A DNA stretch of 64,000 bases from Haloarcula marina (lineage in GTDB: Archaea; Halobacteriota; Halobacteria; Halobacteriales; Haloarculaceae): positions 186,001-250,000 of the forward strand of contig NZ_CP100405.1 in assembly GCF_024218775.1 (NCBI RefSeq), in the 5' to 3' direction. The notes under the pieces were generated by a model. It had not been told where the DNA came from, did no database searches, and worked only from the letters and a program-made list of their open reading frames with translations. The position numbers and the translations under genes are program-made. This document shows positions 7,521 to 14,942 of this stretch, piece after piece. Each line of letters starts with the position of its first letter. The stretch's first letter is position 1.

Positions 7521-8536
7521 GACGTGGCTGCCGAATCGACGAGTGAGTACTCTCGATCCCGACTCGTTCCTTCCGCGTGCAGAAGGTTGTACTGTGCCAT
7601 TTTCGAGAGGTAGCTTCGAACGGTACGCTTCGTTCGGGGGTCATCTGCCTCATCAGTATACCGCTCGTAGATCGCGCCCGGTCCGAGTGGCTCGTCGTCG
7701 CGGACGATATCGTAGACGAGGCGTTGGTGCGGGGTGAGTGACTCGATGCTCTTCTGTCTGATCTGTGCTCTGGCGTCGTCTGCGGCCGCCAAGAGCATGT
7801 CGTCGGTGATCCGCGACTGGTTCTGCCGGTCGGCTGTGCTGGCCGCCGACCGGAGAATCCCGATCGCCAGTCGTGCATCGCCGGCGGCCGCATCCGCGAT
7901 GCGGTACAGTTGCGCGTCTGTTACCGACTCCGGTTCGAGGCCCCACTTCACTCGGGCCCGGAGAATGTCGTAGAGCTGTTCGTCGTGGTACTTGTCCATC
8001 CGGACGTGTTCACTCGACCGGAGACGGCTTACAAGACGGTCGTCGACGCTGTTCATCAGTTCGGCTTCCTTGTTGGCGATACAGACGAGTGCGAACTGCG
8101 GGAGGCTGTGGAGGTGGTAGATCACGTTGGGGTCCTCCAGTTGGTCGACCTCGTCGAGAATGACGACTACGCGTGGGCCGTCGTACTGCTGGAGGCGGTC
8201 GACCAGTTCGTCGTGTGGCGTCGACTGGCGATGGATGTCGATAGTGTGCCCGAGGTCGTCGAGGATCTGGTACAGCGTCCGGAAGCGGGTGTAGTTGCGC
8301 CAGCAGTTCACGTAGGTTGCTTCGACGTCGAGGACTTCCTCACGGAGTTGCTCGGTGACGAACTGCGAGAGGCAGGTCTTCCCGACGCCGCTCGGACCGG
8401 TTACGACCGCTGTATCCGCTGGCTCGCCCTCGGTGATCGGTCGGAGGACACTCGAGAGATGGTTCACCTCGGCGTCGCGATGCTCGATCTCTCGTGGGAC
8501 GAACCCGGCACGGAGGACACGAGCATCACGAATCAT
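7508..8536 (-). CDS. orc/cdc6: Orc1/Cdc6-family replication initiator
   Basis: 342 aa from the ATG at 8536 (MIRDARVLRAGFVPREIEHR); the in-frame Met at 8626 lies in the origin-like repeats and is rejected. Walker A is GPSGVGKT (about residues 46-53), Walker B VVVILDEVDQ, sensor-1 ALVCIANK, the arginine-rich RLVSRLRSSEHV block follows, and a C-terminal winged helix (GPGAIYERY, RTVRSYLSKMAQYNLL) recognises origin DNA. Length is at the short end for the family. It acts as the origin-binding AAA+ ATPase. A divergently placed origin candidate and a truncated parA follow upstream, as in haloarchaeal replicon loci. Confidence 0.93.
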   Translation of the reverse strand: MIRDARVLRAGFVPREIEHRDAEVNHLSSVLRPITEGEPADTAVVTGPSGVGKTCLSQFVTEQLREEVLDVEATYVNCWRNYTRFRTLYQILDDLGHTIDIHRQSTPHDELVDRLQQYDGPRVVVILDEVDQLEDPNVIYHLHSLPQFALVCIANKEAELMNSVDDRLVSRLRSSEHVRMDKYHDEQLYDILRARVKWGLEPESVTDAQLYRIADAAAGDARLAIGILRSAASTADRQNQSRITDDMLLAAADDARAQIRQKSIESLTPHQRLVYDIVRDDEPLGPGAIYERYTDEADDPRTKRTVRSYLSKMAQYNLLHAEGTSRDREYSLVDSAATSPTE

Positions 8537-8584
8537 CGGCTTGTGTACCGGTTCTGTACCGAGTGATAAAAGTCTGCGTGGGTA

Positions 8585-8684
8585 GTTTCCGGAAAGGGAC
8601 CTGCTGGGAAGGCAGCGGAAACTCACGAGGGTCAGCGGTCGGTTATCTCCAATGAAAAGGCTGTTTCGGGGTGTTTCCGGAAAG
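8585..8684. other. Candidate replication origin with ORB-like repeats
   Basis: Two direct copies of GTTTCCGGAAAG lie at 8585-8596 and 8673-8684, each followed by a G-rich stretch, and an inverted, partial copy (GCGGAAACTC) lies between them. Haloarchaeal origin recognition boxes sit beside orc genes and contain similar TTCC...GGAAA plus G-string patterns. The position immediately upstream of orc supports the call. No obvious long AT-rich unwinding element is visible, so activity is uncertain. Confidence 0.55.
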
Positions 8685-8733
8685 AGAGGGGTCGGGTCGG
8701 AGAAGTTGAGCGCAATTTCGACCAGTCGGGACG

Positions 8734-9060
8734 GTGCTTAAGCAAGCCTCGCTGTCGTACTTACTCGACGCCGACGAGGACCGGGACAACAGTTCGGCAG
8801 ACTCGCTCGTCCGGCACCTGGTCGAGCGACCGCGTGGGGAGTTTGACGACCTGATCAAGACCAGCGAGGGCGTCGACGTGATGCCGGCTCACAACAGTCT
8901 CTCGATGCTCGGTAAGCACCTACAGCGGCGTGAGGAGGAAGCGAACGACTTCGGGGAGAAATCGAACCGGACTGTCCAGTTGTTGCGCGTCCTCCGAGAC
9001 AACGATATCCAAAACCGCTACGACACACTCATCACCGACCCACCCGCGACGGTCGACATC
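8734..9060 (+). pseudogene. ParA-family partition ATPase, internal fragment
   Basis: The readable frame starts at GTG 8734 (VLKQASLSYLLDADED) and continues through LVRHLVERPRGEFDDLI, GVDVMPAHNSLSMLGKHLQR and YDTLITDPPAT (the switch II/Walker A' region). The N-terminal KGGVGKT loop is missing: an in-frame stop lies just upstream. After DPPAT the sequence turns into an unrelated tail. ParA proteins of haloarchaeal plasmids are ~260-290 aa, so only the middle third survives. With orc and the ORB-like repeats it marks a former replicon. Confidence 0.75.
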
Positions 9061-9104
9061 AGTGTGACCTTTTATCGACCCACCGTCGCCCGTCGACTGT
9101 CGGG

Positions 9105-9380
9105 CTACTCGAGAAAGGAGCGCAGCAGGACACCGAGCGCGAAGACGAGAGCCACGGATTCAGCAATATGGACCTGCGTGAGCGTCAGTCCAGTGAACTG
9201 ATAGAGGAATCCTTCAATCAGCACACCAACTGTGATGAACGCGAACCCGATCGTTGCATCACGGAGATATCGGGTTCTCTCTCGGCGGTAGGCACGGAAG
9301 CTGATCGCGGTCGTCGCAAGACCCATGAGGAGTAAGAGAACACGAACGCCGACTAGTACGAGGTCCCAGTGACCGGTCAT
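9105..9380 (-). CDS. Small three-helix membrane protein (DUF7521-like), copy B
   Basis: 91 aa with three hydrophobic helices: DLVLVGVRVLLLLMGLATTA, a central IGFAFITVGVLIEGFLYQF and a final VALVFALGVLLRSFLE. It overlaps the upstream paralogue by four bases (ATGA), so the two are co-translated. Both sit downstream of a winged-helix regulator. Proteins of this type are common in haloarchaea next to small HTH regulators; I know no biochemical role. A membrane-embedded sensor or partner for the regulator is a possible reading. Confidence 0.8.
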   Translation of the reverse strand: MTGHWDLVLVGVRVLLLLMGLATTAISFRAYRRERTRYLRDATIGFAFITVGVLIEGFLYQFTGLTLTQVHIAESVALVFALGVLLRSFLE

Positions 9381-9676
9381 GTGCCGTCCTCCCGTTTCGC
9401 TCGCTGTGGTATCTGCCCGTACAGCGAGTAGAGAATGACGAGCATTCCGACTGCGACGATGGCCGTCTGGATAGTGCCCGCCTGGAAGATCGACAGCCCG
9501 ACGACGTCGAAGAGGATGCCCTCGATGACCGAGCCGACACTGATGAACAGGAAGCCGATGGCGACGTACAGCATCGGCTCGTATCCGTACGTTCGATACC
9601 CTTTGTACGCCTGATACGTTATCAACAGCCCAAGTCCGACCGTGACAACCTTCGCGATGACGAGTTCGATGTGCAT
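9377..9676 (-). CDS. Small three-helix membrane protein (DUF7521-like), copy A
   Basis: 99 aa from the ATG at 9676 (MHIELVIAKVV); the longer frame upstream is low-complexity Ser/Thr and overlaps the regulator gene, so it is rejected. The helix pattern and the motif IGFLFISVGSVIEGILFDVV align with IGFAFITVGVLIEGFLYQF of copy B, showing tandem duplication. It sits 7 bases after the regulator stop and runs into copy B by a 4-base overlap, forming a three-gene operon. Confidence 0.82.
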   Translation of the reverse strand: MHIELVIAKVVTVGLGLLITYQAYKGYRTYGYEPMLYVAIGFLFISVGSVIEGILFDVVGLSIFQAGTIQTAIVAVGMLVILYSLYGQIPQRAKREDGT

Positions 9677-9683
9677 AGGTGAT

Positions 9684-10049
9684 TCAACTCTCCCGGATGT
9701 CGCTCCAGATGCGCGAGAACCGCTGGGCGGCGTCCTCTCGAATGTGGACGCTGACATCGATGGTTCCGTCGTCGATGTCGACGTCGAGGTGGTCGACGTT
9801 CGCCTCGTAGACGCTGTGGTGGCTCCCATCTGATTCGATCCGTGTCCGCTCAACGAGCAGGTCGCTTTCGATCATGGTCTCGACTCGGCGATAGATCGTC
9901 GAGAGGGCGACGTCACACTCCTCACCGAGCTCCTTTGCCGACTTGGGATCGCTGCTCGTCGCGGCCAGAATCTGTCGGACTCGCTCTTGCCCGAGCAGTT
10001 CTAGGAGCTCGTCGGCGTGGTCGTCGTTGGACACGGCTGTTCCTCGCAC
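9684..10049 (-). CDS. ArsR-like winged-helix transcriptional regulator
   Basis: 121 aa with a GTG start at 10049. A TATA-like TTTTAAGTA lies about 24 bases upstream, fitting a leaderless transcript; an internal GTG at 10034 is an alternative. The HTH covers about residues 20-80 (LGQERVRQILAATSSDPKSA, ECDVALSTIYRRVETMIESD). The C-terminal strands (LDVDIDDGTIDVSVHI) may dimerise. There is no Cys-rich metal site of the classic ArsR type. It heads the operon with two DUF7521-like membrane proteins and is divergent from the His-rich halocyanin, so it may control both. Confidence 0.85.
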   Translation of the reverse strand: MRGTAVSNDDHADELLELLGQERVRQILAATSSDPKSAKELGEECDVALSTIYRRVETMIESDLLVERTRIESDGSHHSVYEANVDHLDVDIDDGTIDVSVHIREDAAQRFSRIWSDIRES

Positions 10050-10165
10050 TACGAGGTACTTCCTCGAAGGTACTTAAAAGAAGGACCGTTTTGCGTGACG
10101 TGCAAAACAGGAACCTCCCCTATGGCCCTGCCCTTCCTATCTCGAACTGTACGGTGACCTGAGCT

Positions 10166-10981
10166 ATGAACGAACCACGCCTCACTCGACGGAAGCTGCT
10201 CGCAGGAACTGCCGGTCTGACCGTTGCTGGACTGGCTGGGTGTACCGCGGCTCCTAGTACCTCGGACCAACAGCAAATCGGAGGCTCCTCGTCCGCAGAG
10301 AGCGAGGATTCCGGCGGCGACGATCATGCCGGCCACGGGGACGAAGCGCATGGCCACGACACCGTGAGCGAACCCAAGGCCTCCCGCGAAGTGGTGGTCA
10401 ACACCGCGCGAACCGAGGGCTCGACCGAGTATCACTTCAACCCACACGTCACGTGGGTCGAGCCCGGCGGGACGGTCACCTGGCGCCTCGAGAGCGGAAC
10501 GCACACCGCGACCGCGTACCACCCCGGCAACGACCAGCCGCGACTCGTGCCAGAGGGGACCGAAGCGTGGGATAGCGGGACGATGTCGGAGGAAGGCGAA
10601 ACGTTCGAGCAAACCTTCGAGACCGAGGGCGTCTACCACTACCTCTGTACGCCCCACGAATCATTCGGGATGATCGCCACCGTCATCGTCGGAGAACCCC
10701 ACCTCGAGGACCAGCAGGCGCTCCAGACGATGCCAGAGGACAAACCCGAGGAAGTCCACGCGAAGCTCGAGGAACTCAACGGGATGTGCCGAGAGATACT
10801 GAGTGAGGGCCACCACGAGGAGGGCGGCAGTACCGAGGAGGGTCACCACGAGGAAGCGGAGGGCCATCACGAAGAGGGCACCAGCACTGAAGAAGGCCAT
10901 CACGAAGAAGAGGCGGGCCATCACGAAGAGAGCACCAGCACTGAAGAAGGCCACCACGAAGAGGAGACCCATAGTGAATAG
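10166..10981 (+). CDS. Halocyanin-like blue copper lipoprotein with His-rich repeat tail
   Basis: 271 aa. A Tat signal (LTRRKLLAGTAG) ends in the lipobox AGLAGC, so it is anchored outside the membrane. A His-rich linker (HAGHGDEAHGHD) leads into a cupredoxin domain (~residues 85-180) with ligand patterns HTATAYHP and YLCTPHESFGM, i.e. the type 1 copper His, Cys, His, Met set. The last ~60 residues are six GHHEE-type units alternating with STE spacers, an obvious metal-binding tail. Halocyanins carry electrons; the tail suggests copper (or zinc, nickel) buffering. The gene is divergent from the winged-helix operon and first in the copper island. Confidence 0.9.
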   Translation: MNEPRLTRRKLLAGTAGLTVAGLAGCTAAPSTSDQQQIGGSSSAESEDSGGDDHAGHGDEAHGHDTVSEPKASREVVVNTARTEGSTEYHFNPHVTWVEPGGTVTWRLESGTHTATAYHPGNDQPRLVPEGTEAWDSGTMSEEGETFEQTFETEGVYHYLCTPHESFGMIATVIVGEPHLEDQQALQTMPEDKPEEVHAKLEELNGMCREILSEGHHEEGGSTEEGHHEEAEGHHEEGTSTEEGHHEEEAGHHEESTSTEEGHHEEETHSE

Positions 10982-11071
10982 TCGGCAGTACGAATTCCAT
11001 TGAGAGTCCAGATGGGACTACCTACGGAAGCCGAGGACAGGCGGTTTCTGGCTGACTGAAGACCGATATCC

Positions 11072-11593
11072 ATGGCACAACAGCTCCAGACGACGATGCT
11101 TGGCCGGGAGTACACGCTCGATCTCTCGGCGACGCTGACGGGATACTGGCTCGTGTTTCTCCGACTGCTCGTGGGCTGGTGGTTCCTCCACGAGGGGTTG
11201 AACAAGTACGCCACACCGGGCTCGTTCCGAGCCGGCTGGTTTCTCGAGAAGACGGGTACGATCGTGTCGCCCGTGCTCAACGCGTTTGCAGGCGGTGCGA
11301 CGGAGGCGGCCGTCAACCTCGTCGTTCCGATCGGCGAGTTGCTGATCGGTCTCGGGCTGATACTCGGTGCCCTGACGCGCACAGCCGCCGTCTTCGGCGC
11401 GTTCATGATGGTTTTCTTCTACTTCGGCGGCGAGCACTGGCGACGCGGGCTCGTCAACGGCGACCTGCTGGGACTGGTGCTGTTCGTGACGATCGTCGTC
11501 TTCGGCGCGGGGCGCGTCTGGGGAATCGATTCGTATCTCGAACGGACCGATACCGTGCGAGCTAGACCGTGGCTTCGGTACCTGCTCGGGTGA
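11072..11593 (+). CDS. DoxX/DoxD-family membrane protein
   Basis: 173 aa, four transmembrane helices (LVFLRLLVGWWFLHEGLNKY; AAVNLVVPIGELLIGLGLIL; AAVFGAFMMVFFYFGGEHW; LLGLVLFVTIVVFGAGRVWG). The first helix carries the R-x6-FxxEGLNK pattern of DoxD-type subunits of thiosulfate:quinone oxidoreductase and other DoxX proteins. In this setting it is likely part of a quinone-linked redox or thiol-stress system; its exact substrate is unknown. A small membrane gene follows 7 bases after it. Confidence 0.87.
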   Translation: MAQQLQTTMLGREYTLDLSATLTGYWLVFLRLLVGWWFLHEGLNKYATPGSFRAGWFLEKTGTIVSPVLNAFAGGATEAAVNLVVPIGELLIGLGLILGALTRTAAVFGAFMMVFFYFGGEHWRRGLVNGDLLGLVLFVTIVVFGAGRVWGIDSYLERTDTVRARPWLRYLLG

Positions 11594-11600
11594 GAGGGCG

Positions 11601-11888
11601 ATGACAATGTCACCGCCGCGTTCGGACTACGGATGGCTCGACGAAGCCGTGCTCGCCACCGGACTCGGGCTTGTTCTCCTCGGGCTGGTGGTGATGGGCT
11701 TTTTCGAGACGCTCGCCGGCAGCGCTCACTTCACCGAACGCGTCGTCGGGGTAGGCACCGTCATCGTCCACACGTCGTTTAGTCCCCATCTCCGAGCGTC
11801 CGTCATTGCTCTCGGTTTCCTCGTCCTCCTCGCGTTGGGCGTCTCCCGGGTGGGTCGTGTGATCATCGCATCGCGTTCCGAACCGTGA
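11601..11888 (+). CDS. Small membrane protein downstream of DoxX
   Basis: 95 aa with two or three hydrophobic helices (AVLATGLGLVLLGLVVMGFF; VVGVGTVIVHTSFSPHL; SVIALGFLVLLALGVSRVGR). It starts 7 bases after the DoxX stop; an ATG at 11607 is an alternative start. The close spacing suggests a complex with DoxX. I do not recognise the family. Confidence 0.7.
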   Translation: MTMSPPRSDYGWLDEAVLATGLGLVLLGLVVMGFFETLAGSAHFTERVVGVGTVIVHTSFSPHLRASVIALGFLVLLALGVSRVGRVIIASRSEP

Positions 11889-12090
11889 GAGCGTGCGGAC
11901 GCTCGTGCACACGTACAGCGTTCGCACGATGCCGTTACCCTCACCCTGCCGAATTCGGCGCGGATGAACGGTCCTGTCTTTGAGAAACGAGTAGAGCCCC
12001 CTATACACGCTCTCGAACGTTTTCCTATCTTGGTTCGCGCCCACGCGGATAACTTCCGAGTGGGCGTCGGAGGAGTCGAGGAGAAAGCCA

Positions 12091-12282
12091 ATGACCAATT
12101 TCGAACTCAGCCGCTGGCTGCTCGTGGCGCTCGCAATCGTCGGACTCGTGTTCGCGCTCGCGCGTGACGCCGACCGATCCGACGAACGACCGCTATCGGT
12201 CCTTCGAGAACGCTACGCTCGTGGCGAACGCTCGGACGGCGAGTTCGGGCGACGGGGCGAACAGTTAGAACGTGTTGGATGA
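12091..12282 (+). CDS. Short membrane-anchored SHOCT protein
   Basis: 63 aa: one N-terminal helix (WLLVALAIVGLVFALARD) and a C-terminal SHOCT-like module (LSVLRERYARGERSDGEFGR). SHOCT is a short oligomerisation domain found at protein termini. This is the first and most degenerate of four SHOCT tails in 12.1-15.3 kb; the usual DEEFE is replaced by DGEFG. A 200-base non-coding gap precedes it, and a TATA-like signal is not obvious. Confidence 0.7.
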   Translation: MTNFELSRWLLVALAIVGLVFALARDADRSDERPLSVLRERYARGERSDGEFGRRGEQLERVG

Positions 12283-12374
12283 GCCATCCGGTATCGGTTC
12301 CGACATTGGTGATCCAATTCGGAGCGACCACTTCGAACCCCAAACTTTAACCGCACTAACACGAATTGTATTGT

Positions 12375-12791
12375 ATGGAGTACACAATACAAAAGCCGGT
12401 CTCCGGCGAGTTCGACGACGTCGTCGAGACGACCATCTCCGCACTCAAAGACGAAGGCTTCGGCGTCCTCTGTGACATCGACATCCAGGCGACGCTCGAG
12501 GAGAAACTCGGCGAAGAGTTTCGACAGTACCGCATCCTCGGGGCGTGCAACCCACCCCTCGCGCACGAAGGACTGACCGAGGAGATCGAACTCGGTGCGC
12601 TCCTCCCCTGCAACGTCATCGTCTACGAAACCGACGATGGCGAGATCATGGTGAGTGCCGTCGACCCACAACAACTCGTCGGTATCGCCGACAACGAGGC
12701 GCTCGATTCGATTGCAAACGAGGTTCACGACCGGTTCGAACGCGTCCTCGACAGCATCGCTGAAGACCTCGAATCCTCGTCGGAGGTCTGA
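12375..12791 (+). CDS. DUF302 family protein
   Basis: 138 aa from the ATG at 12375 (MEYTIQKPVSGEFDDVVE). CTTTAACC ~31 bases upstream is a likely TATA box, implying a leaderless start. DUF302 landmarks: LKDEGFGVLCDIDIQATLEE, YRILGACNPPLAHEGL and LLPCNVIVYETDDGEIMVSA. The conserved GACNP cysteine and the LLPCNV cysteine are both present. DUF302 proteins recur in metal- and redox-stress islands; the molecular function is not established. The next SHOCT gene begins within a few bases of its stop (TGAGTG). Confidence 0.9.
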   Translation: MEYTIQKPVSGEFDDVVETTISALKDEGFGVLCDIDIQATLEEKLGEEFRQYRILGACNPPLAHEGLTEEIELGALLPCNVIVYETDDGEIMVSAVDPQQLVGIADNEALDSIANEVHDRFERVLDSIAEDLESSSEV

Positions 12792-12797
12792 GTGCCG

Positions 12798-13151
12798 ATG
12801 TCCTCGTCGAACCAACTCGATACGACGACCATCGTCCTCCTCATCCTCGGGGCGATCATCGTCCTCCCCCTCCTCACGATGGGGATTGGCTTCGGCGGGA
12901 TGATGGGGTACGGCGGAATGATGGGCGGATACGGGACGACCAGCGGGTGGTGGCCGCTCGTCGGGATGCTCGTCCAGCTGGTATTCCTCCTCGTCCTGCT
13001 CGGTGGAGGCTACCGCCTCTTCCGCCGCATGACTGACTCGCAGTCGTCGCGGAATCCCGCGATGGAGGAACTGCGCATGGCGTACGCTCGCGGCGATCTC
13101 ACCGATGAAGAGTTCGAGGCGCGTCGGAACAAACTCGAACTCTCGGAGTAA
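12798..13151 (+). CDS. SHOCT-domain membrane protein with Met/Gly-rich loop (1)
   Basis: 117 aa from the ATG at 12798; a GTG at 12792 overlapping the upstream stop is an alternative. Two helices (TIVLLILGAIIVLPLLTMGI and WWPLVGMLVQLVFLLVLLGG) flank a loop of GFGGMMGYGGMMGGYG. The C-terminus is a canonical SHOCT (MEELRMAYARGDLTDEEFEA). Met-rich loops facing the outside can bind Cu(I); here that is an inference supported by neighbouring copper proteins. Co-transcribed with the DUF302 gene. Confidence 0.85.
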   Translation: MSSSNQLDTTTIVLLILGAIIVLPLLTMGIGFGGMMGYGGMMGGYGTTSGWWPLVGMLVQLVFLLVLLGGGYRLFRRMTDSQSSRNPAMEELRMAYARGDLTDEEFEARRNKLELSE

Positions 13152-13274
13152 TCGGCTTGACCACCGACTCCGGAGTTACTGACGTACGCGTCCTTGGATT
13201 CCGAAATCTGCGACCCGTGCGGCTTTTGGATGTGAATAGAAGTGGGCTAAAGACCCAATACCGTACTACCAACT

Positions 13275-13583
13275 ATGACCGAAGTGATCCTCTTCACGCA
13301 GGAAACCTGCGGAGCCTGCGCAACGCAACGAGAGAAAAACGAGGGTATCGAAGCGGCGTACCAGGACGTCGAATTTCGGGAGGTCGACATCCAGACCGAT
13401 CTGCAGACGGCCGAGGAGTACGGCGTCCGAAAGACGCCGACGACGCTCGTGTACGCGAACGGGGGCCGGACTGCCGAGTTTATCGGCATCGTCGATCGAG
13501 ACGAGTTGGAGGCGGCTATCGAAGATGCAGACCAGCAATTAACCAGACTGACGCAACGGCTGGCCAGCATCATACGCGGCTGA
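13275..13583 (+). CDS. Thioredoxin/glutaredoxin-like protein
   Basis: 102 aa. The redox motif C12-G-A-C15 (TCGACATQ) follows the first strand VILFTQE, and the cis-Pro motif is KTPTTLVY around residues 58-65. This is a full-length minimal thioredoxin fold, cytoplasmic (no signal peptide). It probably handles thiol reduction linked to metal stress in this island. It starts ~120 bases after the SHOCT gene and ends 10 bases before the halocyanin-SHOCT gene. Confidence 0.88.
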   Translation: MTEVILFTQETCGACATQREKNEGIEAAYQDVEFREVDIQTDLQTAEEYGVRKTPTTLVYANGGRTAEFIGIVDRDELEAAIEDADQQLTRLTQRLASIIRG

Positions 13584-13593
13584 CGGAAACCAA

Positions 13594-14349
13594 ATGACAC
13601 AGATGATGAACTACAGTAGACGCCAATTTCTGGGAGCGCTCGGGGCCGGGACGGTCGCGACGGCTGGCCTATCTCGCTCAGTTGCTGCTCAGGAGACACC
13701 CGTCGTCAGGATGGGGAACAACTACTTCGACCCGATTGGGCTCCACGTCGAGCCCGGAACGACCCTCCGGTTCGAGGTCGCGGCCGGGGCACACTCGGCG
13801 ACGGCCTACGAGAGCCGGATTCCGGCTGCTGCCAGCGCATTCGATAGCGGGGTCATCTCGTCGGGGGGATTCGAGCACACTTTCGAGGAACCGGGCACGT
13901 ACGACTACTACTGCATCCCGCACAAGTCGGTCGGGATGGTCGGTCGCATCGTCGTCGGCAGCCCTGGTGGGCCAGCCGAAGGGAGTCCGATTCCGGACGG
14001 CGACGTGCCGGACAGCGACACGATTGTGGAGCGAGGGGCTGTCGCGTATGGGTCGAGCGCGGACGGTAACGCGACCCCTGGTGGCGGAATGATGGGGCCA
14101 GGAATGGGTCGTGGGCCCGGAATGATGAACGGCGGCTGGGGTGGCGGACTGCCGTTCGTCGGCGGGGCACTGGGACTGCTCGGGCTAGTCGGCGGACTCA
14201 TCTACTGGGCACTACGTCGGGGAGATGCGTCTTCACGGGCTGATGATTCCGCGATGGAAACCCTCCAGCGACGATACGCACGCGGCGATATTGACGACGA
14301 GGAGTTCCAGCGACGACGTGAGCGGTTAGGAGAGGATCAGCAGGACTGA
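13594..14349 (+). CDS. Halocyanin fused to TM helix and SHOCT tail
   Basis: 251 aa. The Tat signal YSRRQFLGALGAG ends around SVAAQE with no lipobox Cys. The cupredoxin domain (~residues 35-125) has the ligand motifs AHSATAY and YYCIPHKSVGM. A Met/Gly-rich linker follows (GGGMMGPGMGRGPGMMNGG), then one TM helix (GGALGLLGLVGGLIYWAL) and a cytoplasmic SHOCT tail (METLQRRYARGDIDDEEFQR). The topology puts the copper domain outside and SHOCT inside. This is an unusual fusion that links the copper carrier to the SHOCT proteins next door. Confidence 0.9.
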   Translation: MTQMMNYSRRQFLGALGAGTVATAGLSRSVAAQETPVVRMGNNYFDPIGLHVEPGTTLRFEVAAGAHSATAYESRIPAAASAFDSGVISSGGFEHTFEEPGTYDYYCIPHKSVGMVGRIVVGSPGGPAEGSPIPDGDVPDSDTIVERGAVAYGSSADGNATPGGGMMGPGMGRGPGMMNGGWGGGLPFVGGALGLLGLVGGLIYWALRRGDASSRADDSAMETLQRRYARGDIDDEEFQRRRERLGEDQQD

Positions 14350-14422
14350 ACACGTCTCCTCTGCTGAGAGTGGCGAGCACAGCGATTTATGCCGGTTCCT
14401 ACCGTACGTTCTAGCGACCAAG

Positions 14423-14584
14423 GTTCGGTGCTACATCTGTGAGTCACAGTGTGCCAGCGATGACGAGGTGTTCGTCTGTGAGACCTGTGGAATCACTTGT
14501 CTCCGACACTGTATGGCGGAAGACGACACCGACGTCTGCCCGAAGTGTGTGGGTGAGCCGATGATCGGGGCAATCGAATTTTAA
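14423..14584 (+). pseudogene. Cys-rich zinc-finger protein (DUF2180-like), no start codon
   Basis: The frame reads VRCYICESQCASDDEVFVCE, then TCGITCLRHC and CPKCVGEPMIGAIEF, ending TAA. The CxxC spacing resembles DUF2180-type proteins that begin M-[KR]-C-Y-x-C. The codon at the expected start position is GTT, and no ATG or GTG is in frame nearby, so either the start was lost or a rare start is used. It lies directly upstream of another, frameshifted, Cys-rich gene. Confidence 0.55.
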
Positions 14585-14592
14585 CAGTAGAG

Positions 14593-14813
14593 ATGGCGAC
14601 GGCTGTCGAACGTCCCGAAGATGACGAGACGTGTGCCTACTGCGGGTCGAGAATCTACGATCACAAGCCGATCTGTGTTCGTGACTGCACCGACGACTGC
14701 GGTTCCCGACGTACTTCTGTAACTACGCGTGCCTCTCCGTGTACATCGACGAAAATAGTCTGACGACGGGTGATGCGTGCGAGTGGTCGCCTGACGGAGC
14801 CGACTGCTGCTGA
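14593..14813 (+). pseudogene. Frameshifted Cys-rich protein (DUF7576-like)
   Basis: It begins MATAVERPEDDETCAYCGSR with CVRDCTDDCGS and then shifts frame at the C-run 14705-14707. In the other frame the protein resumes TYFCNYACLSVYIDENSLTT and ends ACEWSPDGADCC followed by TGA at 14811. One missing C (TCCC for TCCCC) explains the shift and would restore ~74 residues with conserved cysteine pairs. It could be a recent mutation or a sequencing error. Confidence 0.75.
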
Positions 14814-14942
14814 CTGGATTCACCTCGATAAAGACACGGACCAACATCGTGTCTGTCTTCGACTTTCAGGCCATTCCCGGAGCAGTACTGCCAGCCGACC
14901 AACTTTATGTCCGTCGTGGACGAACGTCTCTACTGGTACACC

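Noticed and set aside
8537-8626. Extended N-terminus for the orc gene (start at 8626)
   Set aside because: The extra 30 residues derive from the ORB-like repeats and do not resemble Orc N-termini; the ATG at 8536 fits the family.
10049-10657. Minus-strand 202-codon frame opposite the halocyanin
   Set aside because: Composition is shadow-like, no motif, and the plus-strand product has a clear signal peptide and copper ligands.
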